Made by a program: the position numbers and the translations under genes
Shown here: one piece after another, positions 40,791 through 52,895 of the stretch
Numbering within the stretch: position 1 is the first letter of the stretch
Layout of the letters: each line of letters begins with the position of its first letter
The notes under the pieces: model-generated
Seen by the model: only the letters and a program-made list of their open reading frames with translations
What the model was told of the DNA's origin: nothing
The model's database searches: none
Origin: Halisarca cf. caerulea
Taxonomy: Eukaryota > Porifera > Demospongiae > Chondrillida > Halisarcidae
Direction of reading: 5' to 3'
Assembly: GCA_963170055.1 (NCBI GenBank)
Contig: CAUJGJ010000397.1
Span: 9,376,801 to 9,440,800 of the forward strand
Length of the DNA: 64,000 nucleotides

Positions 40791-40802
40791 GATATACACA
40801 AC

Positions 40803-41966
40803 ATGGCCAACAAGAAAGGCGGGAAGGCTAAAGGTTGGTCCAATCCTCAAAGGTCAAGTGCTAAGCCTACCTCAAAACCGCAAGTTTACTACTACCGGAT
40901 ATGTGAGGAAATTGTCAATGAACCATGTGACTCAAACAATGGTGATGATTCTGTACTGTGTAATGGTCTTTGTGATGGGTGGATTCATCGCCGCTGCGCT
41001 GGCCTGTCCGTTGCTCGTTTCAGTCAAATTAGCACTACCGAAGACCCCTTCTTCTGTCCAAACTGTTGCGCTGTCCAGAACAAGAACGAAATTGACAACC
41101 TCAAATTGGTCCTGAGTGCCCTTCAATTAAAATTTTCACAACTGAAGTCCAAGTTAGGTACCAGCGAAGTAGTGAACCAAGAGCCTCCCACACAGCAACC
41201 TTTCCGTACTACCACCCGCCAACCACTATCTTCCCCCGACGTTTCAAACTCTGAACCTGCAACTACGGGCAAAGAAACCAACGAAACCGTGGACAAGAAG
41301 TACAACTTGGTTTTATATGGTATCGCGGAGAGTCCTAACGGTACACCTAAAAGTGAGAGAGTTTCATCCGACTTCAATACAGTTGTAACAGCCCTTAAGC
41401 CGCTTAATGATAGTCTCTCCGATCAATCAATTCGTGACTGTGTTCGTCTGGGCAAATACACATCATGAAGCACAAAACCCAGACCCCTACTAGTTCAATT
41501 TAGCAGCACCCGCCACGTATCTACCATCATGGCTAACAGATCGAAGCTTAGTACTACCGAACTGGATATAAAACCGCAAATGTCAAGAGCCGAACGTGAG
41601 ATTGAATCATTGCTACTAAAAGAAAGACGTAAGCTCATCAACAGCAATACTCCTTCTCAACATATACGAATTTGCAACAACCACCTACTAATAATAAGTG
41701 GCCAAATACATGCACAAGTGTCTGTCGTCGACAATCAATGCCATCTAGAGTATCTAGTCCAAGGTGAAGTTATCCCCAACGCTGTGTCAAACCCAAATCC
41801 AGCTCTTTCACAAACATCTCCCATTGCTGAGATTCGCCCTACTGTAAATCCTACTAATAACCTCCATACCAATACCAAAACTCCCAGTAGTCCCGCTACG
41901 TCAACCCAGGAAATAAATCCACCAACGTCAGCCCAGGAAATAAATCGACCAACTCAATCTCAATGA
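40803..41966 (+). pseudogene. LINE ORF1 with PHD finger (one in-frame stop)
   Basis: ATG 40803. A zinc-binding PHD-type region near residues 30-90 (CDSNNGDDSVLCNGLCDGW, IHRRCAGL, FFCPNCC) is followed by a short coiled coil (LVLSALQLKFSQLKSKLG), a variable linker and an RRM-like part (KYNLVLYGIAESPNG, LSDQSIRDCVRLGKYT). One TGA (41466-41468) interrupts; the same frame then continues to 41966 with KPQMSRAEREIESLLLKER. LINE ORF1 proteins bind the element RNA. PHD-containing ORF1 is known for CR1-like LINEs. Confidence 0.8.
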
Positions 41967-42323
41967 CTCAATCATGCTAACCAAATACATTTTGGCTCCT
42001 GGAACTCTCGTAGTATCAAAAACAAAATTGGCTATTTTCAATCTATCATCTACTCAAATTGCTATGATTTCTTCTGTCTCACCGAGACTTTTCTATCACC
42101 TGAAGTCTATGATAATGAGTTATTACCCCGAAATTATAATCTACACCAACGTGATCGCTCAAGGCACGGTGGAGTTCTTATAGCTGTTAAAGGTACAATT
42201 GCCTCTAGTCATGTCTTCGTTGCACCTGATGTAGAGCTTATTGCAGTAAAAGCTTCTCTGTCCTCAAACAAAACGATCATTGTTATCTGTTGTTATATCC
42301 CACCTCACAGCACAACATCATAT

Positions 42324-42507
42324 TGTAATGAAAAGGTCAAAGATGTCTCCGGAACATTCTAGATGTTATTTGTTTCATGTTTCATGACAGGACTTGATAG
42401 CCAGTGTACCTATAAATGCAGCATCATTTCTTTGTATTTTTGTCTTCTATCTGAGTTTGAATCATTGCTGAGTTATTCCCTGGTCAATTTGAGCACGCTA
42501 CGTTACA
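42324..42507 (+). repeat. 5' LTR of Gypsy 2
   Basis: 184 bp, TGTAATG ... TTACA. It contains a TATA-like ctataaatgc near 42411, a plausible promoter with transcription start shortly after. Confidence 0.95.
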
Positions 42508-42525
42508 ACTGGTGTCAGAAGTGGG

Positions 42526-43437
42526 ATGACCACCCATTCAGCAGCAAAGCTGGAGATGGAAGACCGAGTTGCATCGTTGGCAGAGAAGCTGGAAAGTCTT
42601 ACGCAGCTTGTGAAGAGTACAGAGCAACGACAGTCCACTCATTTAGAGAACTTGGATGGACGTATTCACGTGCTGGAGAAGACTTTGGCCTCCTTATCCC
42701 AGGAGGTGAGGGAGAGCTCATGCAGGATTCAGGAACATGGCGATCACAGAAGACCTATCCAGAAGCCTATTCCTTTTGATGGGGGTGTTCCGTGGGAGTC
42801 ATATAAGCTCCAGTTCGAGCTACTGGCTCAGATGAATGGTTGGAGTGATCGTGACAAAGGATTACAGCTGGCAATCAGCCTGAGAGGCCCTGCCATGGGT
42901 GTCTTATCCAGCCTCAAGCCAGAATCAAGGCATGACTATCAGGCACTGATGGGCGCACTTGACATTCGTTTTGGGGTCGCACACCAGAAGGACCTGTCTC
43001 GTGCTAAGCTGAAAGCAAGGATGAGACAACGGGGTGAAAATCTTCCAGAACTGGCAGAAGACATCGAGAGGCTCACAAGATTGTCCTACCCTGACGCAAT
43101 GACAGACATGGTGGAGACCCTGGCACGGGACCAGTTCCTGGATGCTTTTGCAGAGGAACTAAGGCTGAAAGTCCGACAGAACCGCCCTTCGACTCTCCGT
43201 CAAGCCTTGGAGATTGCACTAGAGATGGAGTCATTTGAATTGGCTGGACGGCACCAAAAGGTGTCACGGGAAGTCAGCCTCGAGGAGGAGCAAACTCTGA
43301 CTGACCTTGTGAGATGAGCTACTAGGAGCCCCTCAAGCAAGTCCATCACATGCTGGAGATGTGGCAAGCGGGGACACATGAGGAGGGATTGTAGACTGCG
43401 ATCTCCTGTCCGTAAGGCGTCGGGAAACGAGCAGTAG
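42526..43437 (+). pseudogene. Gypsy 2 gag (one in-frame TGA before zinc knuckle)
   Basis: ATG 42526. A coiled-coil start (RVASLAEKLESLTQLVKS, RIHVLEKTLASLSQEVRE) is followed by a retrotransposon capsid region (PIPFDGGVPWESYKLQFELL, LRGPAMGVLSSL, GALDIRFGVAHQKDL, LRQALEIALEMESFEL). The frame stops at TGA 43315-43317, then continues in the same frame into the nucleocapsid knuckle CWRCGKRGHMRRDC (C-x2-C-x4-H-x4-C) and ends at TAG 43435. Either the TGA is a point mutation (Arg codon to TGA) or it is read through to make less of the knuckle form. Gag packages the RNA in the particle. Confidence 0.88.
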
Positions 43438-43460
43438 TCGAGCTCGCGGGGCAGAGCTCG
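43422..43460 (+). promoter_or_regulatory. -1 ribosomal frameshift signal between gag and pro-pol
   Basis: The slippery heptamer G_GGA_AAC (43422-43428) lies in the gag frame, two codons before the gag TAG. A 10-nt spacer leads to a perfect 7-bp hairpin CGAGCTC/GAGCTCG (43439-43445, 43454-43460) with an 8-nt loop. The pro-pol frame is exactly -1 and is open through the site. This is the classical arrangement for programmed -1 frameshifting. Confidence 0.75.
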
Positions 43461-46400
43461 ACTGATATACCATCAGCCCCAAAATGTGTTTTTAAGACAG
43501 GATCCATTAACTGTTGTGATAGTCTTGTTGTTGCAGGTTCAATCAACGGCCGACCTTGTGACCTAACCATTGACACTGGGAGTAACGTCTCTATTGTCAG
43601 AACTGGCTTCCTTACAGAGGAGGACAAAGCCCGAATCCAACCTGTCAGTAGCTGCCTCAGAACTGTCACTGGTGAGAAAGCCCCAATTCGTGGTAAGGGA
43701 TCATTGCACCTAGGCATTGGGAAGCTCACCACCTCACACCCTATGTGGGTAGCTAGGAAGGTTTCCATACCTCCCCTTTCTGAGTCAATTGTTCCAGTTT
43801 GTGTACAAGTGCTACCCAGTTGTACCTGGGGTATCCTGGAGTCTGATGACCGTGCACAGGCTTTGAACCACATGGATGGGATACTCGTTGGCCGCACTCT
43901 AGTGAATGTCCAGAATGAGATCCTTCCGCTGAGGGTAATGAATGTGACACAGACACCTAAGACCATAGCAGGAGGCTCCATGATAGCCAAGTGTGATATG
44001 ACTTGTGATGTGTCTATACCTGCTGTTGAGGTTGAGGGGATGGATGATGAATGCTTCACCGCAAGGGCTGCTGCAACCACAGATTTGCCAAGCCACCTGG
44101 AACCGCTATAAGAACGCAGCTTGGAAGGTTTGTCCTCAGAGCAATGTCATGTGTTGCGACAGCTTTTGTGTGAGTTTTCCAAGTTGTTCTCATCAGGGCC
44201 AGATGATTTGAGCTCCACTAATCTGGTGGAACATGAGATCCACACGGGTGATGCAGTGCCCATCCGCCAACCTGCACGGAGGTTGCCTTTGACCAAGAAG
44301 CAGGAGGCTGAGAGAGCAGTGAGAACTATGGAGTCCCAAGGCATCATTGAACCTTCAAGCAGTGCATGGTGCTCACCTGTTGTACTTGTCACCAAAAAGG
44401 ATGGAAGTACCAGGTTTTGTGTTGATTATCGTAAATTGAATGCTGTCACCAAGAAAGATTCTTACCCACTACCCCGGATTGATGATGCAATAGACTCTCT
44501 CACAGGATCACAGTGGTTTTCTTCCTTAGATCTTAGGACTGGCTATTGGCAGGTACAGCTATCTGATGATGCAAAGAGTAAGACTGCCTTCTCGACTGGT
44601 GCTGGCTTATGGCAGTTTAAAGTGATGCCATTTGGGCTATGTAACGCTCCTGCGACTTTTGAACGCCTTATGGAAAGGGTTCTGTCAGGCCTGCCTATTA
44701 CTGTTGCCCTACTATATTTAGATGATATTCTAGTACCTGGAAAGAATTTTAAGCAGCACACTGAGAACCTGCGGATTGTGTTTGCCAGACTGCACAAGGC
44801 CAACCTCAAGCTGAACCCGGACAAGTGCTGTCTATTATGTAAGGAGGTTAAGTACCTGGGCCATATAGTAAGCTCGTCAGGAATAGCTCCTGACCCTGAC
44901 AAAGTGAGAGCTGTTGTGAGTTGGCCAGTACCCTTGAATACTGCACAGGTCAAGAGCTTCGTAGGTCTGACTTCGTATTACCGAAGATTCATTGCCAACT
45001 TCACTGAAATTGCAGCCCCTTTGTTGCAACTGACACAGAAAAATGCATCATTTGTCTGGTCCCAAGGAGCAGCAGAATCATTCGACAGACTGAAGAGGGC
45101 AATTACAACAGCACCGGTGCTGAGTTATCCAGATCCTTCTCATCCATTTGTGTTGGATACAGATGCCAGCAACATCGGCATTGGGGCAGTTCTGTCACAA
45201 GGGGACAGACCCATTGCCTACTACAGCCATGCCCTCAATGGTGCACAGAAGAATTACTGTGCTACGAGGAAGGAGCTACTGGCTGTAGTCTACTCCATCA
45301 GACATTTTCACCCCTACCTCTATGGCCAGCAATTTACTATTCGAACAGATCATGCTGCTCTCAAGTGTCTTTGTAACTTCAAGCATCCGGAAGGGCAGGT
45401 TGCGCAATGGCTTGAGACCCTGCAGGGTTACAATTTCTCTATCCAGCACCGTTCTGGAGTGCTACATGGTAACGCAGATGCCATGTCAAGGAGGCCATGT
45501 GAAAACTGCAAGCATTGCGACCGACTGGACATTCTCGAAAGGGCCAGTGCCCCTGATGAGGGATCACTCCTGCCTGTGTCTACAGATAATGTTGTTCCTG
45601 CAGTCCAAGCAGTGGCTATTAACAGCAACAACTTAGTAGACAGGTGGGAGGAATTAAGGGAGGCACAGAGGGATGACAATGACATCAAGCCCATCATAGA
45701 ATGGCTAGAGCAGAGCAGTAGTAGGCCAAGCTGGGAAGATGTTGCCGCTTGCAATGGGGTGACCAAGGCTTACTGGGCCCAGTGGCAAAGTCTGCGGCTT
45801 GAACAAGGCGTGCTAATCCGATTGTGGGAAACACCGTCTGGAGAATCCATTGTTAAACAGTTGGTTGTACCCAGGACTCTGCGAGACAAATTGTTGGAAC
45901 AGCTCCACGGGACTATCTCTACTGGCCATTTTGGTGTAACAAAGACACTAGGACGTGTTAAGGAGAGGTACTACTGGGTTAACTACAGTCAGGATGTACA
46001 GAGATTTTGTGAAAGATGTGATGTGTGCGCACAGAACAGAGGGCCTCAAAGGAAGCCTAGAGCAGCAATGAAGAAGCACACAGTCGGCATGCCAATGGAA
46101 AGACTTGCCTTGGACATCCTAGGGCCACTCCCAGTTACTCCTTTGGGCAATAAGTACATCCTTGTGATATCAGATTACTTCTCTAAATGGGTAGAGGCCT
46201 TCCCCATGGTTGATCAGGAGGCATCTACAGTAGCTAGCCTACTGGTTAGAGAGGTTATTTGCAGATTTGGGGTACCTCTGCTCATCCACTCTGACCAAGG
46301 CAGGAATTTTGAGTCATCTCTGTTCACAGAAGTTTGTCGTCTACTCGGAATGCAGAAGACCAGAACCACAGCGTATCATCCACAATCGGATGGCATGGTA

Positions 46401-46979
46401 GAAAGGTTCAACAGGACTCTGGAAAACCAGCTGGCTTGGTTTGTTAATGACCACCACTCCGATTGGGATCAGTATCTGCCCTACATTCTTATGGCTTACA
46501 GGTCCGCTACCCATGAGGCAACTAAATGTACACCAGCTCAAGTTCTCTTTGGGACTGAATTACGACTCCCAGTGGATTTGTTCTTGGGTAGACCACCGGA
46601 AGAAACAATCCAGTCCGCGTCTGAATATGTCAATAATCTCACAGAGAAACTGGAAAGCATGCATCAGTTTACCAGAGGACAGTTACAGCTTGTCTCAGAC
46701 AGAATGAAGGAGCGGTATGATTTACTGCAGAATGTAGAACCTCTGGAGAGGGGCGATGCTGTCTGGCTCCACATTGCACAGTGTAAGAAAGGTCTGAGCC
46801 CAAAATTGCAGAGGCCCTGGGAAGGTCCTTATGTAATTATAAAGAAGATCAATGATTTGGTCTACAGAATTCAACTCGGTCCAAGATCTAAGGCGAAGGT
46901 AGTCCATCGCAATCGTCTGTGGAAATACTCGGGTGCAAGCCCACCTATGTGGCATCAATCTAATGAGGGGAGAGTGTAA
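43429..46979 (+). pseudogene. Gypsy 2 pro-pol (protease, RT, RNase H, integrase)
   Basis: Entered by -1 frameshift. The aspartic protease active site is LTIDTGSNVSIV. A TAA at 44109 stops the frame after SHLEPL, but the same frame continues with the RT: GIIEPSSSAWCSPVVLVTKK, TRFCVDYRKLNAVTKK, FSSLDLRTGYWQVQL, MPFGLCNAPATFERLM and LLYLDDILV (catalytic DD at 44720-44725). RNase H has FVLDTDASNIGIGAVLSQ and LLAVVYSIRHFHPYLYG; the integrase has HHCC zinc (HGTISTGHFG ... CERCDVCAQNR) and Asp/Asp/Glu in LALDILGPLP, IHSDQGRNFES and DGMVERFNRTLENQ. A C-terminal GDAVWLH/EGPYVIIK region ends it. One in-frame stop in about 1,180 codons; otherwise complete. Confidence 0.92.
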
Positions 46980-47158
46980 TGAAAAGGTCAAAGATGTCTC
47001 CGGAACATTCTAGATGTTATTTGTTTCATGTTTCATGACAGGACTTGATAGCCAGTGTACCTATAAATGCAGCATCATTTCTTTGTATTTTTGTCTTCTA
47101 TCTGAGTTTGAATCATTGCTGAGTTATTCCCTGGTCAATTTGAGCACGCTACGTTACA
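46975..47158 (+). repeat. 3' LTR of Gypsy 2
   Basis: 184 bp, same sequence as the 5' LTR at 42324-42507 by eye. It starts three nucleotides before the pol stop codon. Confidence 0.95.
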
Positions 47159-49257
47159 ATATGTTACACTTGTAGTAAACTACATCTCACACTTGACAAC
47201 TCAATACCCAAATAATGACTTCATTATTTTGGGTGACCTAAACCATCCCGAAATTGAATGGGACTCACTCACATCCAACACAGCAACAGCAGTCTTAATT
47301 TGTGACTGCTTATTCAGATCTAACTTATTTTAATTGATTAGAGACCCAACTCACATCAAAGGAGGTCTACTTGATGTAGTAATAACAAACAGTCCGCAAG
47401 CACTCTCTAATATCAACACAAACTCAGCCCACCAATCTCAGAGGTCTGATCATCATCTGATCACATTCAATTATGACTTTTTGGCTTTAACACCAACACA
47501 GACACCTAATACAAAGCCCAATACCAAGCGATTATGGCTATACTCTAAAGCAAACACACTGAGTTTGCTAGATTTTGTCTCCAGTCAAATCACCACTCAC
47601 ACAATAACACCTCTGCTGCAATCAACTATCAATACATTATGTACATTTATTAGCAACATAATCAAAGAAGCCCAACTGAAATTCATTCCCTTTGTCACGT
47701 AACACCACCAGCAACCAAAATGGTTCAACAGTGAAATCAGACATAAACTAAATTGCCTTCATACTACTAGATGACATTTTAAAATGCACCCCACCCCATT
47801 TAGATGTCAGAAACTTGAACAGGAAAAAACAAATCTGCAGCTACAAATGGAATCTGCCAAACTAGGTTGTGAACGCAAATTAGTACTTAATAATCTATCT
47901 AGCTGTAACTCTCAACAACTATATTCCTATTTACATGAATTATCTTCTACAAATGCTATTCCTACTTCTGTGTATCCACTAAATTCAAGCTCACCCACAA
48001 CAAGTGATTTACAAACTGCTGAAGCCTTCAACCAATATTTCCACTCAGTCTTCTCCACTAGTGACTATGTACTACCTTCAATCGACAAATTGCCAACACC
48101 CCCCCTCCCCCCCCACAAAAGTCATACCCTTGAGGTTCAGCCACATGAAGTATGCTCAGTAATAGACTCACTAAGAATAAACAGATCATATGGTTGTGAT
48201 GACATCAGCCCTGACCTTATCAAGCTATGCGCTAAACCCCTCTTGTCTGCTCTGACTCAACTCTTTAGTCAATGCCTTATCCATTCATCAATACCAAATA
48301 TACGGAAATTTCACAAAATCATCCCTATCTACAAAAAAGGTGATCGCTCCCATGTAACCAATTACAGACCCATCTCTCTACTATGCACAACCTTGATTAT
48401 CCTAGAAAAAATCATCTACCGCAAAATCCTAGACCACATAAGAACTCACATTTCTGCATGTCAATTTGGATTTCTAATTAACCGATCTTGCCTACTAGAC
48501 CTACTTGTATCCTATTCCAAAGTGTCTTCATCTCTTGATCGTCTAAGTACCACCCATGCTATCTACCTTGACTTTTCTAAAGCTTTTGATACTATTCCTC
48601 ACCAAGAATTGCTATACAAACTCTGGAGATTTGGCATTACTGGATCACTTTGGCTATGGTTCAGAACCTACCTGATTGACCGACAGCATTTTGTTCAAAT
48701 AAATAACAAAATCCAACCACCTTACAGTTGTCTCTGGTGTCCCCCAGAGGAGCGTATTGGGCCCTCTCCTTTTCTTTATTTACATAAATGACTTATCAGA
48801 TGTAATTCAGTATTCTGAAGTACACCTATTTGTGGATGATACTAAACTAATACTTGATGTGCTTGACTTCTGTCCCCAAATGTTACAAGTAGATTTACAA
48901 GCTATACATGACTGGTGTCAGGAATGGAAATTACAGTTAAACCCGGACAAATGCCAAATGATCTGCTTCACGAATCATCATTCGGACTGCAACAGCAGTC
49001 AGTATCTCATAAACAACCAAACTGTCAAAGAGTCTAGTTCAATCCAGGATCTTGGCATTGCTATTGCCAAGTCATTTACATTCGAAAATCACTACAAAAC
49101 CATTTGTGCTAAGGCATATAAGACTCTCCATCTAATTCGTCGCACCATGAATTTACATCAAGCAACAGTATACACCAAAAGACAGCTTTATCTATCACTT
49201 ATAAGATCCAAACTAACATATTGTTCACAGCTTTGGCGACCACATTTAGTTAAACAC

Positions 49258-50430
49258 CGCATGTGGAACATGTCCACGGACACTTGTATGGCTTCAGGGA
49301 TCAAAAAAATTATCGTTACTTTTTAGTTTTATTTCTTGCTACAAATACGCGCTATCTTTTAACAACTAGTACCATTGTGTAGATGGCTGCATTACCTTTC
49401 ATTCAATGTCAAACTTGAAAGAATTTTCTATGTTCCTTGAAATGTATGTGCATTCTCCTTAAACATATAAAAACACAAAAAACGGCTGGGCGGCAGTGCA
49501 GCTTCAAAGCTAAGGGCACAAATGTTGGTATACTGGTTCCTTACCTAAGTATCTAAAACTTCCATGTTGGGGATTTAAATATCTCTAAGAGTTTTAGAGA
49601 AAAACGGTAAAAACCACAAATTCAAACCATGGTAGCTCACCCTTTTGCCTGTAACGTCTGAATCAGGCAATGAATCAAAATCCCCAACATGGAAGTTCTT
49701 TATTATCCTACAATACAGCCAATAAATGTAAAAAAGTATGCCAATAGGCTTTTTCCCATTGCCGCCCAGCCATTAAAGTTTTTACTAGCCTAGAACTAGC
49801 TGGTAGCCATTTTGTCACATGACCGTCGCATGATATTTAAAGTGACGTCACCTAAAAGTCGAGTCAAGTAGCAAGTGAAGTGGAATACAGACGAAGTCTC
49901 TTTTTTTTGTACCTTTGATCTTAGATACATAACCTTTTGCTGTCGGATAGCTCTTTAAATTCTGCTTTGGTCGCACTTGTATACGAACCGGATCGCTTTC
50001 GAAGATGTTTTTCGGAAGGAGAAAAGATCGATCGAAGAAACTCAAGCTAGGTAAGCCAGACCAGAAAGTTACTGACATGTTCAAATTTGATCGAAGGCTT
50101 AAGATTCACTTAGTTTCGCATAGCCAGCCTCTTTCTCCTTGATGTTGTTAGAAATTTTGTAGAATGTTTATGATGTCGTCAACAGAAAGGGGCTGGAGAC
50201 GCGAGACTAGGATTCACTGTAGCTGAAGGCCGTTTGACTGGAATAATTGTCGATCTTGCAGTTTTAACATCATGTAAGGCTGTTTTGGAATCTTTACGTG
50301 CACAACAACATTTTCCTAAGTCACGGGATGGTCACATGACATCTCGTCGCGAAGCCATCTAAAGTCGCGAAATTCTTTCCAATTGGCGCCTCCACTGAGA
50401 TTTCAAGTTTATGGACATGTCCCACATGCG
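49258..50430. mobile_element. Element C, copy 2, inside LINE ORF2
   Basis: The TIRs are CGCATGTGGAACATGTCCA and, on the right, CGCATGTGGGACATGTCCA. AC lies on both sides (49256-49257, 50431-50432). The body is alignable throughout to copy 1 (5030-6187). It carries the TGACGTCA site near 49844 and the exon-like segment 50005-50050 ending at CTAG|GTAAGC, in the same phase as in copy 1. Confidence 0.87.
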
Positions 50431-51207
50431 ACTGCATGATGCTCGAGAACGTACAAAGACGATGCACCAAGATTATTAAAAGTGACTACACCTCTGATTA
50501 CAAGACACGCCTTCAACAAATTGATTTACTCCCTCTCATGTACTGGTATGACTTACAGGATATTTTGTACCTTATCAAATGCTTTCAAAATCCCCTGGAA
50601 AACATAAATATATTTGATCACATTGCCTTTACAACATCCTCCACCAGAAGTAGCAGCAACAACAAACTTGTCATCAGATATGCACGTACATCAAGTGCTC
50701 ACCATTTTTTTTTCCACCGTATTGTCAGGCTATGGAATGCTATGCCGTACATCAACCTAAATCTACCATTCAACTCAATAAAGAAATATCTAACCAGAGT
50801 CATGCATCGCAAATTTGAAAGAACATTTGATCCGAACAACTCATGCACATTCCACTTTGTTTGTTCATGCTCACTCTGTCATCAAATCCCTACTTATAAT
50901 TTTCTATAATTTTACCACCTACCATCTATTCATTTAAAGTAGCTCACTCTTACTTTTCTGTATTTAAATGGGCCTCAACAACATACACACTTAATTTCAT
51001 ACTTTTATCCAATGTTATTACATCAACTACTAATTTGAATCTTTCTTTAGTATACTCATGCATGCCCTGTATATGTACGTTTTTACGATCTCGCTGTTGT
51101 TAAGGCCCCATCACATGTTGATGGCAGTCCTTCAGCCACTCCTCTCAACTTTATTTCACTGGTACCCCATTATGTACTACTTTTACGTAGCTGTAAAGCA
51201 AAGTAAT

Positions 51208-51239
51208 AGTAATAATAATAATAATAATAATATACATAA

Positions 51240-51281
<42 letters not shown>
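51208..51281. repeat. (AAT)n LINE tail and CA tract
   Basis: (AAT)n at 51208-51231 is the LINE 3' tail; a CA run follows at 51244-51280. From 51282 to 51571 I see nothing. Confidence 0.85.
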
Positions 51282-51290
<9 letters not shown>

Positions 51291-51571
51291 AGTACACATA
51301 CTTTTTGACACTTAATCAATATTATACAGAAAAAGTGTACTATACTGTGACTAGGAGTCACAAAGGATAACAGAATGCCAATGTGTTGTTAGTAAAACAC
51401 AGTGCATGAAGTATCTGCTAAAGTGACTGTAAAACAAAAGACACTGATATATAAGACTACTATACTGAGTACGTACATACACTGAAATTGTCTCAAGTAT
51501 AATTTAACCAATGAGCTACGTACTGTATGGGTACAAATTCCATTCTATACGGTCTAAACTATCGCAGAAAA

Positions 51572-51788
51572 ACAAGCAATTCGAGTTTAAAAAACTTGTG
51601 GGCCGCCTGTGGCCCTGGAAACTTGAATTGCTTGGAAAAATGTGTTATTCACAAAACTAACACTTCGAGGATCTCTTCTGCTCCAAAAGACTGTTCGCTG
51701 ATGAAATGAGGAGCAAACGTTCCAATTTCGTTGGATTATAGCCAAGAATTGAGTACCGCCTTAACGTCGGCCATGTTGTTGACATATA

Positions 51789-51834
<46 letters not shown>

Positions 51835-51886
51835 TGTTACAGACCTTACTGACACTTCCGGTGAAAGTAAAAACAATATAGGGGCC
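51572..51886 (+). mobile_element. Family A hairpin repeat
   Basis: Outer hairpin (acaagcaattcgagttt ... aacttgaattgcttg with gggccgcctgtggccc between), gccatgttgttgacata, (TA)n at 51793-51827, cacttccggtgaaagtaaaa, and a truncated inner end (ataggggcc then flank). Confidence 0.8.
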
Positions 51887-51954
51887 AAAAACAGTACGAA
51901 ATACAGCTCTGCGTACTCTAAACCTAGAAAGATCCAATGATGGCATCAGTAGTA

Positions 51955-52435
51955 CTGTATAGTTGGAAAATTTCGCAGAGTAAAATTTTTGTGAATTGCT
52001 TATTTCCTGAAATTTGTGGATAATATTTTCACGGATCCCTAAAAATCAGGATGCCATTTTTTTCTTAGGCAATGGTAGGAACGTAATTTTTTAGTGCATC
52101 GTGTGAACAAAATGGCAAAAGTTGAAGCTATTTACACCATTTACACGTCAGTCGAAGATTTGAGGTTATTTTTGCTTTCTAATGGGCTGTGAAACGTCCA
52201 GGTGTGCACGCTCTGCCTGATCATTTCCTTTGAAGAAGGGAAAAAGCGACATATATATATATAGCATAACCAGCTTTTTGAGAAACTGCTCACACAAAAG
52301 ACCAATCATGTAGCCGACGTAGCTGTGGATGTACATGTCTAGTGCTAAGATTTTGCGGATTACGAATTTCGTGAATGTTGGGATAGCCGTGAAATCCGCG
52401 TACATATTACTATGCGAAAACTTCCCGCCATACGG
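51955..52435. mobile_element. MITE related to the pogo-like element at 12095
   Basis: 481 bp between TA dinucleotides (51953-51954, 52436-52437). The right end complement CCGTATGGCGGGAAGTTTTC and left end CTGTATAGTTGGAAAATTTC resemble CCGTATAGCGCAAAACTTTC of the autonomous element, and both interiors start with cgcagag/cgcggat phrases. No gene inside. Confidence 0.6.
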
Positions 52436-52445
52436 TAGCTGTTTT

Positions 52446-52447
<2 letters not shown>

Positions 52448-52486
<39 letters not shown>

Positions 52487-52616
52487 ATGCGTGCCTGCGT
52501 GTATATGTGTGTTTGTGGTCTCATTATTTATTATTCTTTCCTTTCATGTTTAGAATATAGACTAAATCATGAAGGCAATTGGTGAGATTATGTTTTGTAT
52601 GTGTGATGTATAGTGT

Positions 52617-52708
<92 letters not shown>

Positions 52709-52722
52709 TGTGTGTGTGCACG

Positions 52723-52762
<40 letters not shown>

Positions 52763-52848
52763 CGTGAGCATGTGTGTGTTTGTGTGTGCGTATGTGTGTA
52801 TGTGTGAGTGTGTGTGTGTGTGTGTGGTGTGTGTGTGTGTGTGTGTGT

Positions 52849-52895
<47 letters not shown>

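Larger units (their letters stand above)
42324..47158 (+). mobile_element. Ty3/Gypsy LTR retrotransposon 2 (young, full-length)
   Basis: Two 184-bp LTRs that I find identical flank gag, pro and pol. ATAT lies on both sides (42320-42323, 47159-47162). Removing the element and one ATAT restores the LINE endonuclease frame exactly. The primer-binding region follows the 5' LTR (actggtgtcagaagtggga) and a purine tract (gaggggagag) precedes the 3' LTR. It is the most recent identifiable insertion in the window. Confidence 0.95.
41971..50909 (+). pseudogene. LINE ORF2: endonuclease and reverse transcriptase
   Basis: The EEP endonuclease starts SWNSRSIKNKIGYF, FFCLTETFLS and RHGGVLIAVK (41971-42323), and after the Gypsy resumes with DFIILGDLNHPEIEWDS and SDHHLITF. 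The RT follows: PDLIKLCAKPLL, IPIYKKGDRSHVTNYRPISL, AIYLDFSKAFDTIPH, GPLLFFIYINDLSD, HLFVDDTKLI (catalytic Asp pair) and LQLNPDKCQMICF. The C-terminal part after element C2 is LENVQRRCTKIIKSDY ... LVIRYARTSSAHHFFFHRI. Three in-frame stops (for example TAA in NLF-LIRDP) and a +1 shift near 48740 inactivate it. Confidence 0.87.
40790..51231 (+). mobile_element. CR1-like LINE, split by Gypsy 2 and element C2
   Basis: ORF1 (40803-41966) and ORF2 (41971-50909) are in order. The 3' end has a (AAT)n tail at 51208-51231, the kind of short tandem 3' terminus seen in CR1/L2-type LINEs. Gypsy 2 occupies 42324-47158 and element C2 49258-50430. Removing both rejoins ORF2 (...HSTTSYVTLVVNYI...; ...LVKH then MMLENVQRRC). 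The 5' end is uncertain. Confidence 0.85.

Noticed and set aside
43346..44080. 244-codon minus-strand frame in Gypsy 2
   Set aside because: Antisense to the protease region; no family resemblance.
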